Shown here: positions 6,394 through 14,101 of the stretch, piece after piece
Position numbering within the stretch: position 1 is the first letter of the stretch
Layout: each line of letters starts with the position of its first letter
Assembly: GCA_964590495.1 (NCBI GenBank)
Contig: CAZPWQ010000088.1
Span: 1 to 15,042 of the forward strand
Direction of reading: 5' to 3'
Length of the DNA stretch: 15,042 nucleotides
DNA from: CAZPWQ01 sp964590495
Lineage (GTDB): Bacteria > Bacteroidota > Rhodothermia > Balneolales > Balneolaceae
Made by a program: the position numbers and the translations under genes
Notes under the pieces: model-generated
What the model was told of the DNA's origin: nothing
Database searches by the model: none
The model's input: the letters and a program-made list of their open reading frames with translations, nothing else

Positions 6394-6918
6394 TTAACCT
6401 TCAAAAACCTTGTTCATTGAAACTCCCCGCCGCTGTGCTACTTCTACCGGATCCGTCAGGTTTTTCAATCCATTATAAGTTGCCTTGACCATATTATGAG
6501 GATTTGAAGAACCCAAAGATTTCGTCAGGATATTTTGCAGGCCGGCAATGTCTAAAAGAGCCTTAACAGGTCCGCCGGCGATAACACCGGTACCATCGGA
6601 TGCCGGGCGCAACAATACCTCTCCGGCTCCTTCTTTACCTATAATACTATGGTAAATACTACCGGTATTGGTCATTGGTACTTTAATAAGGTTCTTTTTT
6701 GCATTATCAAAACCTTTTTGAATGGCATCAGAAACTTCATTTGCTTTCCCGAGACCATGTCCTACGACACCGTCTTTGTTTCCAACAACAACTATGGCGT
6801 TAAAACTAAATCGTCGTCCACCCTTAACCACCTTTGATACACGGTTAATGTGTACCAGCTTTTCCTCAAGGTTAAGGTTTGCAGCTGTAATGTTATGTCT
6901 TCTTCTAATTTTTGGCAT
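6394..6918 (-). CDS. rpsE: 30S ribosomal protein S5
   Basis: S5 helps decoding accuracy and mRNA unwinding on the 30S subunit. The 174 residues contain an N-terminal double-stranded-RNA-binding-like domain (EEKLVHINRVSKVVKGGRRF, then VVGNKDGVVGHGLGKANEV) and a C-terminal domain (LLRPASDGTGVIAGGPVKAL, then LGSSNPHNMVKATYNGL). The first part includes the loop near Gly-Gly-Arg-Arg-Phe in which mutations cause spectinomycin resistance in other bacteria; no odd residue is evident. It follows rplR by 13 bases. The gene end is normal, so the missing L30 has not been fused to it. Confidence 0.98.
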   Translation of the reverse strand: MPKIRRRHNITAANLNLEEKLVHINRVSKVVKGGRRFSFNAIVVVGNKDGVVGHGLGKANEVSDAIQKGFDNAKKNLIKVPMTNTGSIYHSIIGKEGAGEVLLRPASDGTGVIAGGPVKALLDIAGLQNILTKSLGSSNPHNMVKATYNGLKNLTDPVEVAQRRGVSMNKVFEG

Positions 6919-6931
6919 AATAAAATTCTAT

Positions 6932-7300
6932 TTAAAAGTCTAAACCACCTTTTCGTGCACCTTCTGCAAGTGCTTTAATGATACCGTGATACCGGTACCC
7001 GCTCCGATCGAAAACGGCTTTATCTATTCCTTTTTCTTTTGCGACTTCCGCCAGATGCTCACCAACAACCCCAGCAGCTTCAGATTTAGATTTGTCCTTC
7101 AGATCATTTTCCAAAGCGTCTGATTTTGTTGAAACACCTACCAATGTAACCCCCAGCATATCATCTACCAACTGGGCATCAACATGCTTGTTACTTTTAT
7201 AGATAGTTAAGCGTGGCCGTTCTGCTGTACCGCGTATGGTAGAGCGGATACGACGCTTAATTCTATTTCTTCGCTGTTCTTTTTGAATTGTTTTATCCAT
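6932..7300 (-). CDS. rplR: 50S ribosomal protein L18
   Basis: L18 binds 5S rRNA together with L5 and carries it into the central protuberance of the 50S subunit. The 122 residues have a basic N-terminal tail (RNRIKRRIRSTIRGTAERPR), then LTIYKSNKHVDAQLVDD, and the conserved end FDRSGYRYHGIIKALAEGAR followed by KGGLDF. Length and motifs are ordinary. It lies 14 bases after rplF and 13 before rpsE, within the usual L6-L18-S5 run. Confidence 0.98.
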   Translation of the reverse strand: MDKTIQKEQRRNRIKRRIRSTIRGTAERPRLTIYKSNKHVDAQLVDDMLGVTLVGVSTKSDALENDLKDKSKSEAAGVVGEHLAEVAKEKGIDKAVFDRSGYRYHGIIKALAEGARKGGLDF

Positions 7301-7314
7301 CGTATATAATCCTG

Positions 7315-7872
7315 TTAAGCTTTTGCAGCAGATTTACCAGCTTTTCGACGTACCCATTCATCCACATAGCGAATACCTTTACCTTTGTAAGGCTCCGGTG
7401 GACGCAGAGAACGTATTTTTGCTGATACCTGTCCGACTAATTCTTTATTGACACCGGAAATAATAACCAGTGGATTCTTTTTCGTTTTTGTATCCACTTC
7501 GATATCAACGCCGTCCGGAGGCACAAAATATATCGGATGTGAATATCCGAGGGTTAACTCTAAAACTCCATTGGAATATGAAGCACGAAATCCTACTCCG
7601 ATAATTTCCAATTCCTTTTTATAGCCTTCCGATACACCAACTATCATGTTGTTAATCAACGAACGATAGAGCCCGTGCAGCGACCGTGCATGTTTTTCCT
7701 CGCTTGTCCGGGCGACGATTAACTCGCCGTCCTTCTTTTCAACATTGATACCGGTGTGAACCTTCAGAGTATCACTGCCTTTTTTCCCTTTTATAGTAAT
7801 GACATTATCAGCATCAATGCTGAATTCAATATCATCTTTCAATTCAATCGGCTGATTTCCGATACGCGACAT
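7315..7872 (-). CDS. rplF: 50S ribosomal protein L6
   Basis: L6 lies near the factor-binding site at the base of the L7/L12 stalk. The start at MSRIGNQPIELKDD gives 185 residues, the normal length. An in-frame ATG 51 bases upstream would lie inside the end of rpsH and add 17 non-conserved residues, so it is rejected; AAAGG about ten bases before the chosen ATG also supports it. Two L6 folds are visible, with LLYRSLINNMIVGV-like LHGLYRSLINNMIVGVSEGY near the middle, and the diagnostic C-terminal end RPPEPYKGKGIRYVDEWVRR followed by KAGKSAAKA. Confidence 0.97.
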   Translation of the reverse strand: MSRIGNQPIELKDDIEFSIDADNVITIKGKKGSDTLKVHTGINVEKKDGELIVARTSEEKHARSLHGLYRSLINNMIVGVSEGYKKELEIIGVGFRASYSNGVLELTLGYSHPIYFVPPDGVDIEVDTKTKKNPLVIISGVNKELVGQVSAKIRSLRPPEPYKGKGIRYVDEWVRRKAGKSAAKA

Positions 7873-7888
7873 AATCTTTACCTTTATT

Positions 7889-8281
7889 TTAATATACAGA
7901 ACATAAAATTTCGCCACCGACATGAAGCTTTCGAGCTTCCTTATCGGTCATGACACCACGGGATGTGGAAAGAATAACTATACCCAGTCCGTTAAGAGCA
8001 CGTGGAATATCTTCCGCTCCACAATACTCCCGCAAACCCGGTTTGGATATACGTTTCAGTTCTTTGATAACCGGATGGCCATAAGAATCATACTTCAGGA
8101 ATAGCCGAAGCACACCCTGTTTACCATCTTCGATATTGATGTATTTATTTACATATCCTTTATCAATCAGGATCTTGGTCATAGCCCTTTTAAGTTTGGA
8201 GGCAGGTATATCTACCCGTCTGTGACCGGCCTGCTGAGCATTCCTGATTCTTGTTAAATAATCTGATATTGGATCAAACAT
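7889..8281 (-). CDS. rpsH: 30S ribosomal protein S8
   Basis: S8 binds the central domain of 16S rRNA and in E. coli represses the spc operon by binding mRNA near rplE. It has 130 residues. Diagnostic parts are DPISDYLTRIRNAQQAGHRR at the start, the middle KRISKPGLREYCGAEDIPRA and the C-terminal GLGIVILSTSRGVMTDKEAR, ending GGEILCSVY. The last segment is the main RNA-binding motif. It follows rpsN by 20 bases. I could not point to an S8 target structure in the rplE start region by eye. Confidence 0.98.
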   Translation of the reverse strand: MFDPISDYLTRIRNAQQAGHRRVDIPASKLKRAMTKILIDKGYVNKYINIEDGKQGVLRLFLKYDSYGHPVIKELKRISKPGLREYCGAEDIPRALNGLGIVILSTSRGVMTDKEARKLHVGGEILCSVY

Positions 8282-8301
8282 ATAGCTTCTTCATTAAAAT
8301 T

Positions 8302-8571
8302 TTACCAACTTGCTTTACGAACTCCCGGAATCTTTCCATCCAGGGCGAGTTCACGAAATTTAATACGGGAGACTCCGTATTTACGAATATACCCGCGGGA
8401 TCTTCCCGTCAGGCTGCAACGGTTATTAAGTCTTGTAGGACTAGCGTCGCGGGGAAGTTTTTGAAGTTCAACCCATTTGCCTTCTTCTTTGAGTTTTTTT
8501 CGCTTTTCAGCGTACTTCTCAACTGTTCGTCTTCTTTTTTTGTTGCGTGCTATCCAAGCTTTCTTAGCCAT
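8302..8571 (-). CDS. rpsN: 30S ribosomal protein S14, long zinc-free form
   Basis: S14 completes the head of the 30S subunit. The 89 residues are the long form seen in E. coli, as opposed to the 61-residue zinc form of Firmicutes and Actinobacteria. The N-terminal half is a basic helix region (MAKKAWIARNKKRRRTVEKY). The C-terminal half has NNRCSLTGRSRGYIRKYGVS and ends GKIPGVRKASW. Cys52 is the only cysteine, so no zinc knuckle can form. It lies between rplE and rpsH, the usual spc position. Confidence 0.98.
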   Translation of the reverse strand: MAKKAWIARNKKRRRTVEKYAEKRKKLKEEGKWVELQKLPRDASPTRLNNRCSLTGRSRGYIRKYGVSRIKFRELALDGKIPGVRKASW

Positions 8572-8593
8572 AGTATTAAATCACTTCTTATAG

Positions 8594-9145
8594 TTAATTT
8601 CGTTTTTGAAACGGCATTCCAAATTGATCCAGTAAAGCATATGCTTCTTCATCTGTTTCGGCACTCGTAACAAACGTTATATCCATACCATGTACCTTGT
8701 CTACATTATCGGTATTAATTTCCGGAAATATCGTATGCTCTTTAACACCCATAGTATAATTTCCTCTTCCGTCAAAACTTTTGTCGGGTACCCCCTGGAA
8801 ATCGCGGGTACGTGGAAGAGCAAGATTAATTAACCGGTCAAGAAACTCATACATCATCCTTTTACGCAGAGTTACTTTACAGCCAATAGGTAATCCTTCC
8901 CGGACTTTAAAATTCGAGATTGATTTCTTTGATTTGGTTGTAACAGGTTGCTGGCCGGTGATCCTGGCGATATTGTCTGTTACTGTATCCAATATCTTTT
9001 CATTTTCAACAGCTTCGCCGACACCTGAGTTTATGACTATTTTTTCCAATCTGGGTACAGCCATAATATTCTCATAGCCGAATTCTTCCGTAAGTTTGGA
9101 AACTATTTCTTCTTTGTACCTGGTATATAATCTTGCTTCTGCCAT
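8594..9145 (-). CDS. rplE: 50S ribosomal protein L5
   Basis: L5 binds 5S rRNA and contacts P-site tRNA and the 30S head. The 183 residues show the conserved YKEEIVSKLTEEFGYENIMAV-type start (landmarks EFGYENIMAVPRLEKIVINS), GVGEA, the ITGQQPVTTKSKKSISNFKV stretch, LPIGCKVTLR, and the tRNA-facing loop PRTRDFQGVPDKSFDGRGNY. The end ALLDQFGMPFQKRN is typical. It follows rplX by 16 bases. In E. coli the S8 repressor site overlaps the start of this gene; no similar fold was recognised here. Confidence 0.98.
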   Translation of the reverse strand: MAEARLYTRYKEEIVSKLTEEFGYENIMAVPRLEKIVINSGVGEAVENEKILDTVTDNIARITGQQPVTTKSKKSISNFKVREGLPIGCKVTLRKRMMYEFLDRLINLALPRTRDFQGVPDKSFDGRGNYTMGVKEHTIFPEINTDNVDKVHGMDITFVTSAETDEEAYALLDQFGMPFQKRN

Positions 9146-9161
9146 TTCTTAAATAATTCTC

Positions 9162-9515
9162 TTATTTATCTATGATCTCGCCACTGTTTTTCGCATACCG
9201 GACCCATCGTCCGCCACTATCTTCATCGATCCTCTTCCGGCCGATCCTGGTAGGTTCTCCGGTAGTCGGATCTATAACCATCACATTTGAGATGTGTACA
9301 GGTGCCTCACGTTCAATACGGCCACCCTGCGGATTTTCCTGGGTGGGTTTATCATGGTGAACACGCATATTGATCCCTTCAACGAGGACGCGATCTTTAG
9401 CAGGAAAAACTGCCAGAATGCGTCCTTCTCTACCTTTTTCATTACCAGCGATTATGCGTACTTCATCGCCTTTTTTTACGTGTAATTTCTTACGTTTATT
9501 CTTGGTACGTGGCAT
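9162..9515 (-). CDS. rplX: 50S ribosomal protein L24
   Basis: L24 is an early 50S assembly initiator near the exit of the peptide tunnel. It has 117 residues, slightly longer than E. coli L24. The KOW motif is clear in KKGDEVRIIAGNEKGREGRI (about 14-33). VEGINMRVHHDKPTQENPQG and APVHISNVMVIDPTTGEPTR follow, both characteristic of the family. The extra length is a short C-terminal stretch after RIGRKRID. It sits 11 bases after rplN and 16 before rplE. Confidence 0.98.
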   Translation of the reverse strand: MPRTKNKRKKLHVKKGDEVRIIAGNEKGREGRILAVFPAKDRVLVEGINMRVHHDKPTQENPQGGRIEREAPVHISNVMVIDPTTGEPTRIGRKRIDEDSGGRWVRYAKNSGEIIDK

Positions 9516-9526
9516 AATATTCTTGT

Positions 9527-9895
9527 TTATAGTACTTCGGGTGCAAGTGATACGATTCGCATAAAGTTCCTTTCGCGAAGTTCACGGGCAACGGGACCGA
9601 AAATCCTGGTTCCAACCGGTTCATTTTCCTTATTAATAATAACAGCAGCATTTTCGTCAAATCTGATGTAGCTGCCGTCACGGCGACGAATTTCTTTTCT
9701 TGTACGTACGACAACAGCCTGAACGACTTCTCCTTTTTTAACGGTTCCGCCCGGAATTGCCTGTTTTACAGAACAGGAGATCAGGTCACCGATACGTGCA
9801 TATCTTCTCTTGGAATCACCAAGAACCTTAATACACATCAGTTGCCGGGCTCCGCTGTTGTCAGCAACGTTTAGTTTTGTTTGAATTTGTACCAT
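9527..9895 (-). CDS. rplN: 50S ribosomal protein L14
   Basis: L14 forms part of the 30S-50S interface and is the docking point of the silencing factor RsfS. The 122 residues match the family length exactly. Landmarks are TKLNVADNSGARQLMCIKVL near the start, KGEVVQAVVVRTRKEIRRRDG, then YIRFDENAAVIINKENEPVG and TRIFGPVARELRERNFMRIV, ending SLAPEVL. It follows rpsQ by 24 bases in the standard L29-S17-L14-L24 run. No Shine-Dalgarno is seen close to the ATG. Confidence 0.99.
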   Translation of the reverse strand: MVQIQTKLNVADNSGARQLMCIKVLGDSKRRYARIGDLISCSVKQAIPGGTVKKGEVVQAVVVRTRKEIRRRDGSYIRFDENAAVIINKENEPVGTRIFGPVARELRERNFMRIVSLAPEVL

Positions 9896-9919
9896 TTCAA
9901 TACCTTGAGATAAATCCCT

Positions 9920-10183
9920 TTATTTTGCGCGTTCAATAATTTCGACTAAGCGCCAAGTTTTTCTTTTTGAAAGAGGTCGTGTTGACATAATCTGCACGAG
10001 ATCTCCTTCATTGGCGTCATTGGTTTCATCATGCGCCATATACTTGGTCGTTTTTCTGATAAACTTGCCATAGATCGGATGTTTAATCTGACGATCTACA
10101 GCAACCGTAATAGTTTTATCCATTCGGTCACTGACTACGCGACCTGTTCGTTCTCTTCGTTTTGCTCGTTCAGTTTGTGCCAT
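9920..10183 (-). CDS. rpsQ: 30S ribosomal protein S17
   Basis: S17 is a primary 16S rRNA-binding protein with an OB fold. The 87 residues include ERTGRVVSDRMDKTITVAVD, the loop KHPIYGKFIRKTTKYMAHDE and the strand DLVQIMSTRPLSKRKTWRLV, ending EIIERAK. All are typical. The gene starts seven bases after the rpmC stop, suggesting coupled translation. Confidence 0.98.
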   Translation of the reverse strand: MAQTERAKRRERTGRVVSDRMDKTITVAVDRQIKHPIYGKFIRKTTKYMAHDETNDANEGDLVQIMSTRPLSKRKTWRLVEIIERAK

Positions 10184-10190
10184 AGTTATA

Positions 10191-10403
10191 TTATCCAGTC
10201 CCGTCGTTTCCGGATTGTTCTTTTTCAGTAATAATCGTATGCAAACGGGCGATTTCCCGTCTTGTCATTTTTACACGGGCCGGATTTTCAAGCTGGCCAG
10301 CTATTGCACGATTGAATTTCATATCCTGCAAAGCCTCCTGCTCATCCTTAAGCCGCGCTTCCAGTTCAGTAAGTGATAGTTCTCTAAGTTCGTGTGCTTT
10401 CAT
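10191..10403 (-). CDS. rpmC: 50S ribosomal protein L29
   Basis: L29 is a small helical hairpin protein at the exit of the peptide tunnel, near where signal recognition particle and trigger factor dock. The 70 residues begin MKAHELRELSLTELEARLKD, and the second helix carries the signature NPARVKMTRREIARLHTIIT. The end (EKEQSGNDGTG) is a short non-conserved tail. It lies 25 bases after rplP and seven before rpsQ. Confidence 0.97.
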   Translation of the reverse strand: MKAHELRELSLTELEARLKDEQEALQDMKFNRAIAGQLENPARVKMTRREIARLHTIITEKEQSGNDGTG

Positions 10404-10428
10404 ACTTACTCAGTTTCCTTTTTAAGAA

Positions 10429-10851
10429 TTAAGGCCCGTCGTAATCACGACGTACAATAAATTTTGTTTTAATAGGTAATTTAAAATCTGCCCGTCTCAT
10501 CGCTTCACGTGCCAGTGCTTCCGAAACACCTGATATTTCGAAAAGTATGCGTCCGGGTTTTACAACAGCTACATAATGATCAAGGGCACCTTTACCTTTA
10601 CCCATCCGTGTTTCTGCGGGTTTCGATGTCTTCGGCATATCCGGAAATATCCTGATCCAGGTCTGTCCATCACGCTGCAACTGTCGTGCAATTGCAATAC
10701 GGCATGATTCGATCTGCCGTGAAGTGATGTATTTGGGCTCGAGTGCCTTCAAACCGAAATCACCATGAGCCAAAGTATGTCCGCGCTGAGCCGTACCTTT
10801 TAAACTTCTGCGATGCTGGCGACGACGCCTTATACGTCTTGGTTCTAACAT
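10429..10851 (-). CDS. rplP: 50S ribosomal protein L16
   Basis: L16 binds 23S rRNA near the A site and is needed for late 50S maturation. The 140 residues start MLEPRRIRRRRQHRRSLKG, followed by FGLKALEPKYITSRQIESCR, the signature RDGQTWIRIFPDMPKTSKPA and ETRMGKGKGALDHYVAVVKP, then GRILFEISGVSEALAREAMR. These match the family throughout. It follows rpsC by 17 bases, in the usual L22-S3-L16 order. Confidence 0.99.
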   Translation of the reverse strand: MLEPRRIRRRRQHRRSLKGTAQRGHTLAHGDFGLKALEPKYITSRQIESCRIAIARQLQRDGQTWIRIFPDMPKTSKPAETRMGKGKGALDHYVAVVKPGRILFEISGVSEALAREAMRRADFKLPIKTKFIVRRDYDGP

Positions 10852-10868
10852 GATTTAATCTTTCTGTA

Positions 10869-11603
10869 TTAACTTCGATTTCTGTTTCTTCGTCGTGAGC
10901 GTCGTTTTCCACCGCCCCTGCGACTTCTGGATTCATCCTGTTGCTGGCTGTGAGCAGATCCCGGTGTTAATTCTATATCTCCGAGTACCTCACCTTTAAA
11001 TATCCAGACGGTAACACCAATCGATCCATAGATCGTGTTGGCTGTAGTGTTGTAATAATCGATATCTGCCCGGAGTGTATGCAATGGAACACGTCCCTCG
11101 CGGTATTGTTCGGTCCGGGCCATTTCAGCACCACCAAGGCGACCTGCACAGCGAATCTTGATTCCTTCCGCGCCCATTCTCATAGCAGAGGAAAGAGCTG
11201 TTTTCATCGCTCTTCTGAAAGAGATACGGGCCTCAAGCTGTTGTGCAATATTCTGGGCAACAAGGCTTGCATCGGTTTCCGGCCGTTTGATCTCACTTAC
11301 ATTTATCTGCACTTCCTTGCTGGTCATTTTCTTAAGTTCTTCGCGAAGAAGCTCGATCTGTTCACCGCCTTTTCCAATAATGACACCGGGACGACTGGTT
11401 TTCAATGTAAGCAGAATGCGTTTCGGAGTACGTTCAATGATTACCCGGGATAATCCGCCGTTCTCCAGACGCGTATGCAGATATTCACGCAGTTTTGTGT
11501 CTTCGTAAAGTATAGCAGGCTCATTCTCTTCGGAATACCAGTTGGAATCCCAACCGCGAATGATACCGAGTCTTAAACCTACTGGATGTGATTTCTGTCC
11601 CAA
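10869..11603 (-). CDS. rpsC: 30S ribosomal protein S3 with TTG start codon
   Basis: S3 lines the mRNA entry channel of the 30S subunit and has helicase activity there with S4 and S5. It has 244 residues. The conserved start MGQKSHPVGLRLGIIRGWDS requires TTG at 11601-11603 as initiator; no ATG, GTG or other in-frame start lies between it and the rplV stop. The KH domain has VIIGKGGEQIE with the GKGG loop at 77-80. The C-terminal domain includes RCAGRLGGAEMARTEQYREG and GRVPLHTLRADIDY. The last 20-25 residues are an Arg/Lys/Gly-rich tail. It is the only gene here not starting with ATG. Confidence 0.97.
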   Translation of the reverse strand: MGQKSHPVGLRLGIIRGWDSNWYSEENEPAILYEDTKLREYLHTRLENGGLSRVIIERTPKRILLTLKTSRPGVIIGKGGEQIELLREELKKMTSKEVQINVSEIKRPETDASLVAQNIAQQLEARISFRRAMKTALSSAMRMGAEGIKIRCAGRLGGAEMARTEQYREGRVPLHTLRADIDYYNTTANTIYGSIGVTVWIFKGEVLGDIELTPGSAHSQQQDESRSRRGGGKRRSRRRNRNRS

Positions 11604-11622
11604 GGTGTTATCTTTTTATTAG

Positions 11623-11997
11623 TTAGTTAATTAGTTCTTCTTCTTGTTTTGCCACCACTACCGTAATGTGACAACTTCGTTTACGAATCTGGTGTGCACG
11701 ACCCATAGCTGCGGGTTGAATACGTTTCATAGTTGCACCTTCATCCGCATAAATTTCCTTGATATATAAATCCTGATCATCAAGCCGTGTCTCCTGGAAC
11801 TTATCCCGGATATTTGCAGCAGCCGACTTGATAACTTTTGCAACATCCGGAGCGGTAGCTTTATTGACAAACTGCAGCTTCTTAAGCGCTTTTGCCACAT
11901 TTTCTCCGCGAACAGTGTCCACTACAAGTCGAACCTTTCGTGGAGATCTCCTTAAATGTTTTTGTACAGCTCGTGCTTCAAGTTTTTCTTCAGCCAT
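11623..11997 (-). CDS. rplV: 50S ribosomal protein L22
   Basis: L22 contacts all domains of 23S rRNA, and its long beta-hairpin lines the peptide exit tunnel near the macrolide site. The 124 residues include LRRSPRKVRLVVDTVRGENV near the N-terminus and the hairpin region ADEGATMKRIQPAAMGRAHQ followed by IRKRSCHITVVV. No insertion or deletion in the hairpin tip is evident. The stop lies in a TAA-rich stretch (11616-11633) that closes all three forward frames before rpsC starts. It follows rpsS by six bases. Confidence 0.98.
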   Translation of the reverse strand: MAEEKLEARAVQKHLRRSPRKVRLVVDTVRGENVAKALKKLQFVNKATAPDVAKVIKSAAANIRDKFQETRLDDQDLYIKEIYADEGATMKRIQPAAMGRAHQIRKRSCHITVVVAKQEEELIN

Positions 11998-12003
11998 TGT
12001 CGC

Positions 12004-12300
12004 TTATGGTTTTCTGGTTGGTGCTTTTTCAGTTGTTGCTTTCTTAATCGGATGGCCACGGAAAGTCCTGGTAGCCGCGAATTCTCCCAGCTTATGGCCT
12101 ACCATATTTTCTGTAATATAGACGGGAATAAATTGCTTCCCGTTGTGTACTGCTAATGTCAGACCTACAAAGTCAGGCGTAACCATTGATGCACGAGACC
12201 AGGTCTTGATGACCTTCTTCTTACCGCTCTCGTTCATTGCATCAATCTTACGCTGTAACTTATAATAGACGAAAGGTCCTTTTCTTAGTGATCTAGGCAT
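12004..12300 (-). CDS. rpsS: 30S ribosomal protein S19
   Basis: S19 lies in the 30S head with S13 and contacts tRNA. The 98 residues begin MPRSLRKGPFVYYKLQRKID, followed by KTWSRASMVTPDFVGLTLAV, HNGKQFIPVYITENMVGHKL and GEFAATRTFRGH, all characteristic. The C-terminal tail (PIKKATTEKAPTRKP) is slightly longer than in E. coli. It starts eight bases after rplB and is followed by rplV after six. Confidence 0.99.
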   Translation of the reverse strand: MPRSLRKGPFVYYKLQRKIDAMNESGKKKVIKTWSRASMVTPDFVGLTLAVHNGKQFIPVYITENMVGHKLGEFAATRTFRGHPIKKATTEKAPTRKP

Positions 12301-12308
12301 AACTGATA

Positions 12309-13142
12309 TTATTTAGACTTTTTTCTGCTTCGGACGATGTAGCGGTCCGATAATTTCTTTCGTTTTCTGGTCTTTTTACCTTTGGAAGATTGTCCCCACG
12401 GTGAACGCGGATGACCTCCGGATGCTTTTCCTTCTCCACCGCCCATCGGATGATCTACAGGGTTCATGGCGACGCCACGTGTATGAGGCCTCTTCCCTTT
12501 CCAGCGGTTCCGTCCGGCTTTACCCATCGTAGTATTAAAATGATCGGTATTGCTGGTAGTGCCGATAGTTGCATAACACGTGCCCAAAATCATTCGGACT
12601 TCGCCCGATGGCAGCTTTACAGTTACATAACGATCTGTTTTAGCGATCATCTGGGCAACCGTACCGGCGCTTCGGCAAAGCTGACCACCTTTACCGGGAT
12701 TTAATTCAATATTATGAATAAACGTACCCGGTGGCATACTTCTCATGGGCATTGCGTTGCCTCTATCGGGTTCTACATTTTCACCGCTGATAATAGTATC
12801 GCCAACCTTCAATTTATCAGGTGCAATAATATAACGTCTTTCACCGTCAGCATAAGCAATTAATGCAATACGGGCCGAACGGTTCGGATCATATTCTATA
12901 GCCTGTATTTTAGCAGGTACGTCATGCTTGTCTCGTTTAAAATCAATATATCGATAACGACGTTTATGCCCACCGCCCCTGTGGCGTGAAGTCATTCGTC
13001 CCTGCTTGTTACGTCCGCCGGACTGTCCCTTACCTTTTAACAGACTTTTAACCGTCGGCTTGTCTGCGGTAACGTCATCGAACACAGGTGAAATCCTGTG
13101 TCTTTGACCCGGTGTCATCGGTTTTACTTTTTTAGTAGCCAT
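12309..13142 (-). CDS. rplB: 50S ribosomal protein L2
   Basis: L2 is needed for subunit association and peptidyl-transferase activity. It has 277 residues, near the usual 273-276. The N-terminal extension has GGRNKQGRMTSRHRGGGHKR and RYRYIDFKRDK; the OB fold includes IEYDPNRSARIALIAYADGE; the SH3-like part has LNPGKGGQLCRSAGTVAQM. The C-terminal signature RGVAMNPVDHPMGGGEGKAS carries His231, equivalent to His229 of E. coli. E. coli has a second histidine two residues later (HPH) where this protein has Met (HPM), as is common in Bacteroidota to my knowledge. It follows rplW by 14 bases. Confidence 0.99.
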   Translation of the reverse strand: MATKKVKPMTPGQRHRISPVFDDVTADKPTVKSLLKGKGQSGGRNKQGRMTSRHRGGGHKRRYRYIDFKRDKHDVPAKIQAIEYDPNRSARIALIAYADGERRYIIAPDKLKVGDTIISGENVEPDRGNAMPMRSMPPGTFIHNIELNPGKGGQLCRSAGTVAQMIAKTDRYVTVKLPSGEVRMILGTCYATIGTTSNTDHFNTTMGKAGRNRWKGKRPHTRGVAMNPVDHPMGGGEGKASGGHPRSPWGQSSKGKKTRKRKKLSDRYIVRSRKKSK

Positions 13143-13156
13143 TGAACTGATTCTTT

Positions 13157-13447
13157 CTAAATTTCGCTAAAGAAGTCTATTTCGCCTTCTTTAAGAGTTA
13201 CAATTGCTTTTTTCCAAACTTTAGCCCGTCCTTCGATGTATCCGCTTTGAGTAAAACGGCCTTTCGGCTTTGACGGCATAATCATCGTATTAACTTTGCC
13301 AACCTTTACTGTCGGATATCGGTCTTCAACAGCCTTTTTGATATCTGTTTTGGTAGCATGCTTATCAACTTTAAAGGCATACTTACCCTCTTCCTGAAGA
13401 CGGGTTAGTTTTTCTGTAATTAATGGTTTCTGTAATACTTTTGTCAT
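13157..13447 (-). CDS. rplW: 50S ribosomal protein L23
   Basis: L23 forms the docking site for trigger factor and signal recognition particle at the tunnel exit. The 96 residues start TKVLQKPLITEKLTRLQEEG (after Met) and contain YAFKVDKHATKTDIKKAVED, VGKVNTMIMPSKPKGR, and a terminal strand AIVTLKEGEIDFFSEI. The loop between the strands is intact. Its ATG overlaps the rplD stop by four bases (ATGA), so L4 and L23 are probably coupled in translation. Confidence 0.98.
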   Translation of the reverse strand: MTKVLQKPLITEKLTRLQEEGKYAFKVDKHATKTDIKKAVEDRYPTVKVGKVNTMIMPSKPKGRFTQSGYIEGRAKVWKKAIVTLKEGEIDFFSEI

Positions 13448-14091
13448 GCTGCGGCCTCCTCAGCTTTTTCTATAGATCCTTCTAATATTTCAATCGCATC
13501 TTTCTGTATCAGTATATGATCTGCATTAAGAATCTGATACGTTGTCGGTTTGTAAGCTTCCATTACTTCCACACCCGGAATATTGCGGGCCGACTTGTAA
13601 AGAATTTTATCTGTTTCAGAAGTAAGAATTATCACCTTGCTTCCGGTAATTTCCAATGCCGCCAGGAGATCGGCTACTTTACTCGTTTTGGGCTGTTCCA
13701 GCGAAATATTGTCAATAATTTTGATAGCTTCATCACCGGCCTTCAGAGACAGCGCAGATTTACGGGCAAGTTGACGTGATTTCCTATTCATCTTAAAAGA
13801 ATAAGAACGTGGTCTGGGCCCAAATACAGTACCACCACCCTTCAATAAGGGAGATCGAATGGAACCACGACGGGCCATTCCTGTACCTTTCTGACGATAA
13901 GCCTTTCGACCGCCGCCCCGCACTTCACTTCGTTCTTTTGTTTTTGCAGTGCCCTGACGCTGATTTGCCATATAACGGCGAACATCTTCGTACAAAACCG
14001 TCTCGTTCGGCTCGATAGCAAAGATAGAGTCTTTTAACTCGACCTTGTCTCCGCTGTCTTTGCCATCAGTTGTTAAAATAGAAAGCTTCAT
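13444..14091 (-). CDS. rplD: 50S ribosomal protein L4
   Basis: L4 has a globular domain on the 50S surface and a long loop lining the peptide tunnel. It has 215 residues, slightly above the 201 of E. coli. The loop (about 45-100) is well conserved: RGGGRKAYRQKGTGMARRGS, then GGGTVFGPRPRSYSFKMNRK. The C-terminal half has ALSLKAGDEAIKIIDN and a tail rich in Ala/Glu. In E. coli L4 represses the S10 operon at its leader; that leader lies beyond the right edge. The gene begins ten bases after rplC and overlaps rplW. Confidence 0.98.
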   Translation of the reverse strand: MKLSILTTDGKDSGDKVELKDSIFAIEPNETVLYEDVRRYMANQRQGTAKTKERSEVRGGGRKAYRQKGTGMARRGSIRSPLLKGGGTVFGPRPRSYSFKMNRKSRQLARKSALSLKAGDEAIKIIDNISLEQPKTSKVADLLAALEITGSKVIILTSETDKILYKSARNIPGVEVMEAYKPTTYQILNADHILIQKDAIEILEGSIEKAEEAAA

Positions 14092-14101
14092 TTCAGTTAT
14101 C

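Noticed and set aside
7873..7923. A longer L6 reading frame starting inside rpsH
   Set aside because: The extra 17 residues are not conserved, and the standard MSRIG start has its own weak ribosome-binding site.
9496..9714. Second minus-strand frame of 72 codons overlapping rplN
   Set aside because: It is an out-of-frame reading of the conserved L14 gene and has no family resemblance.
14019..14026. CAAAGATA inside rplD as an internal promoter -7 box
   Set aside because: No matching -33 TTG at the required distance; chance occurrence in coding sequence.
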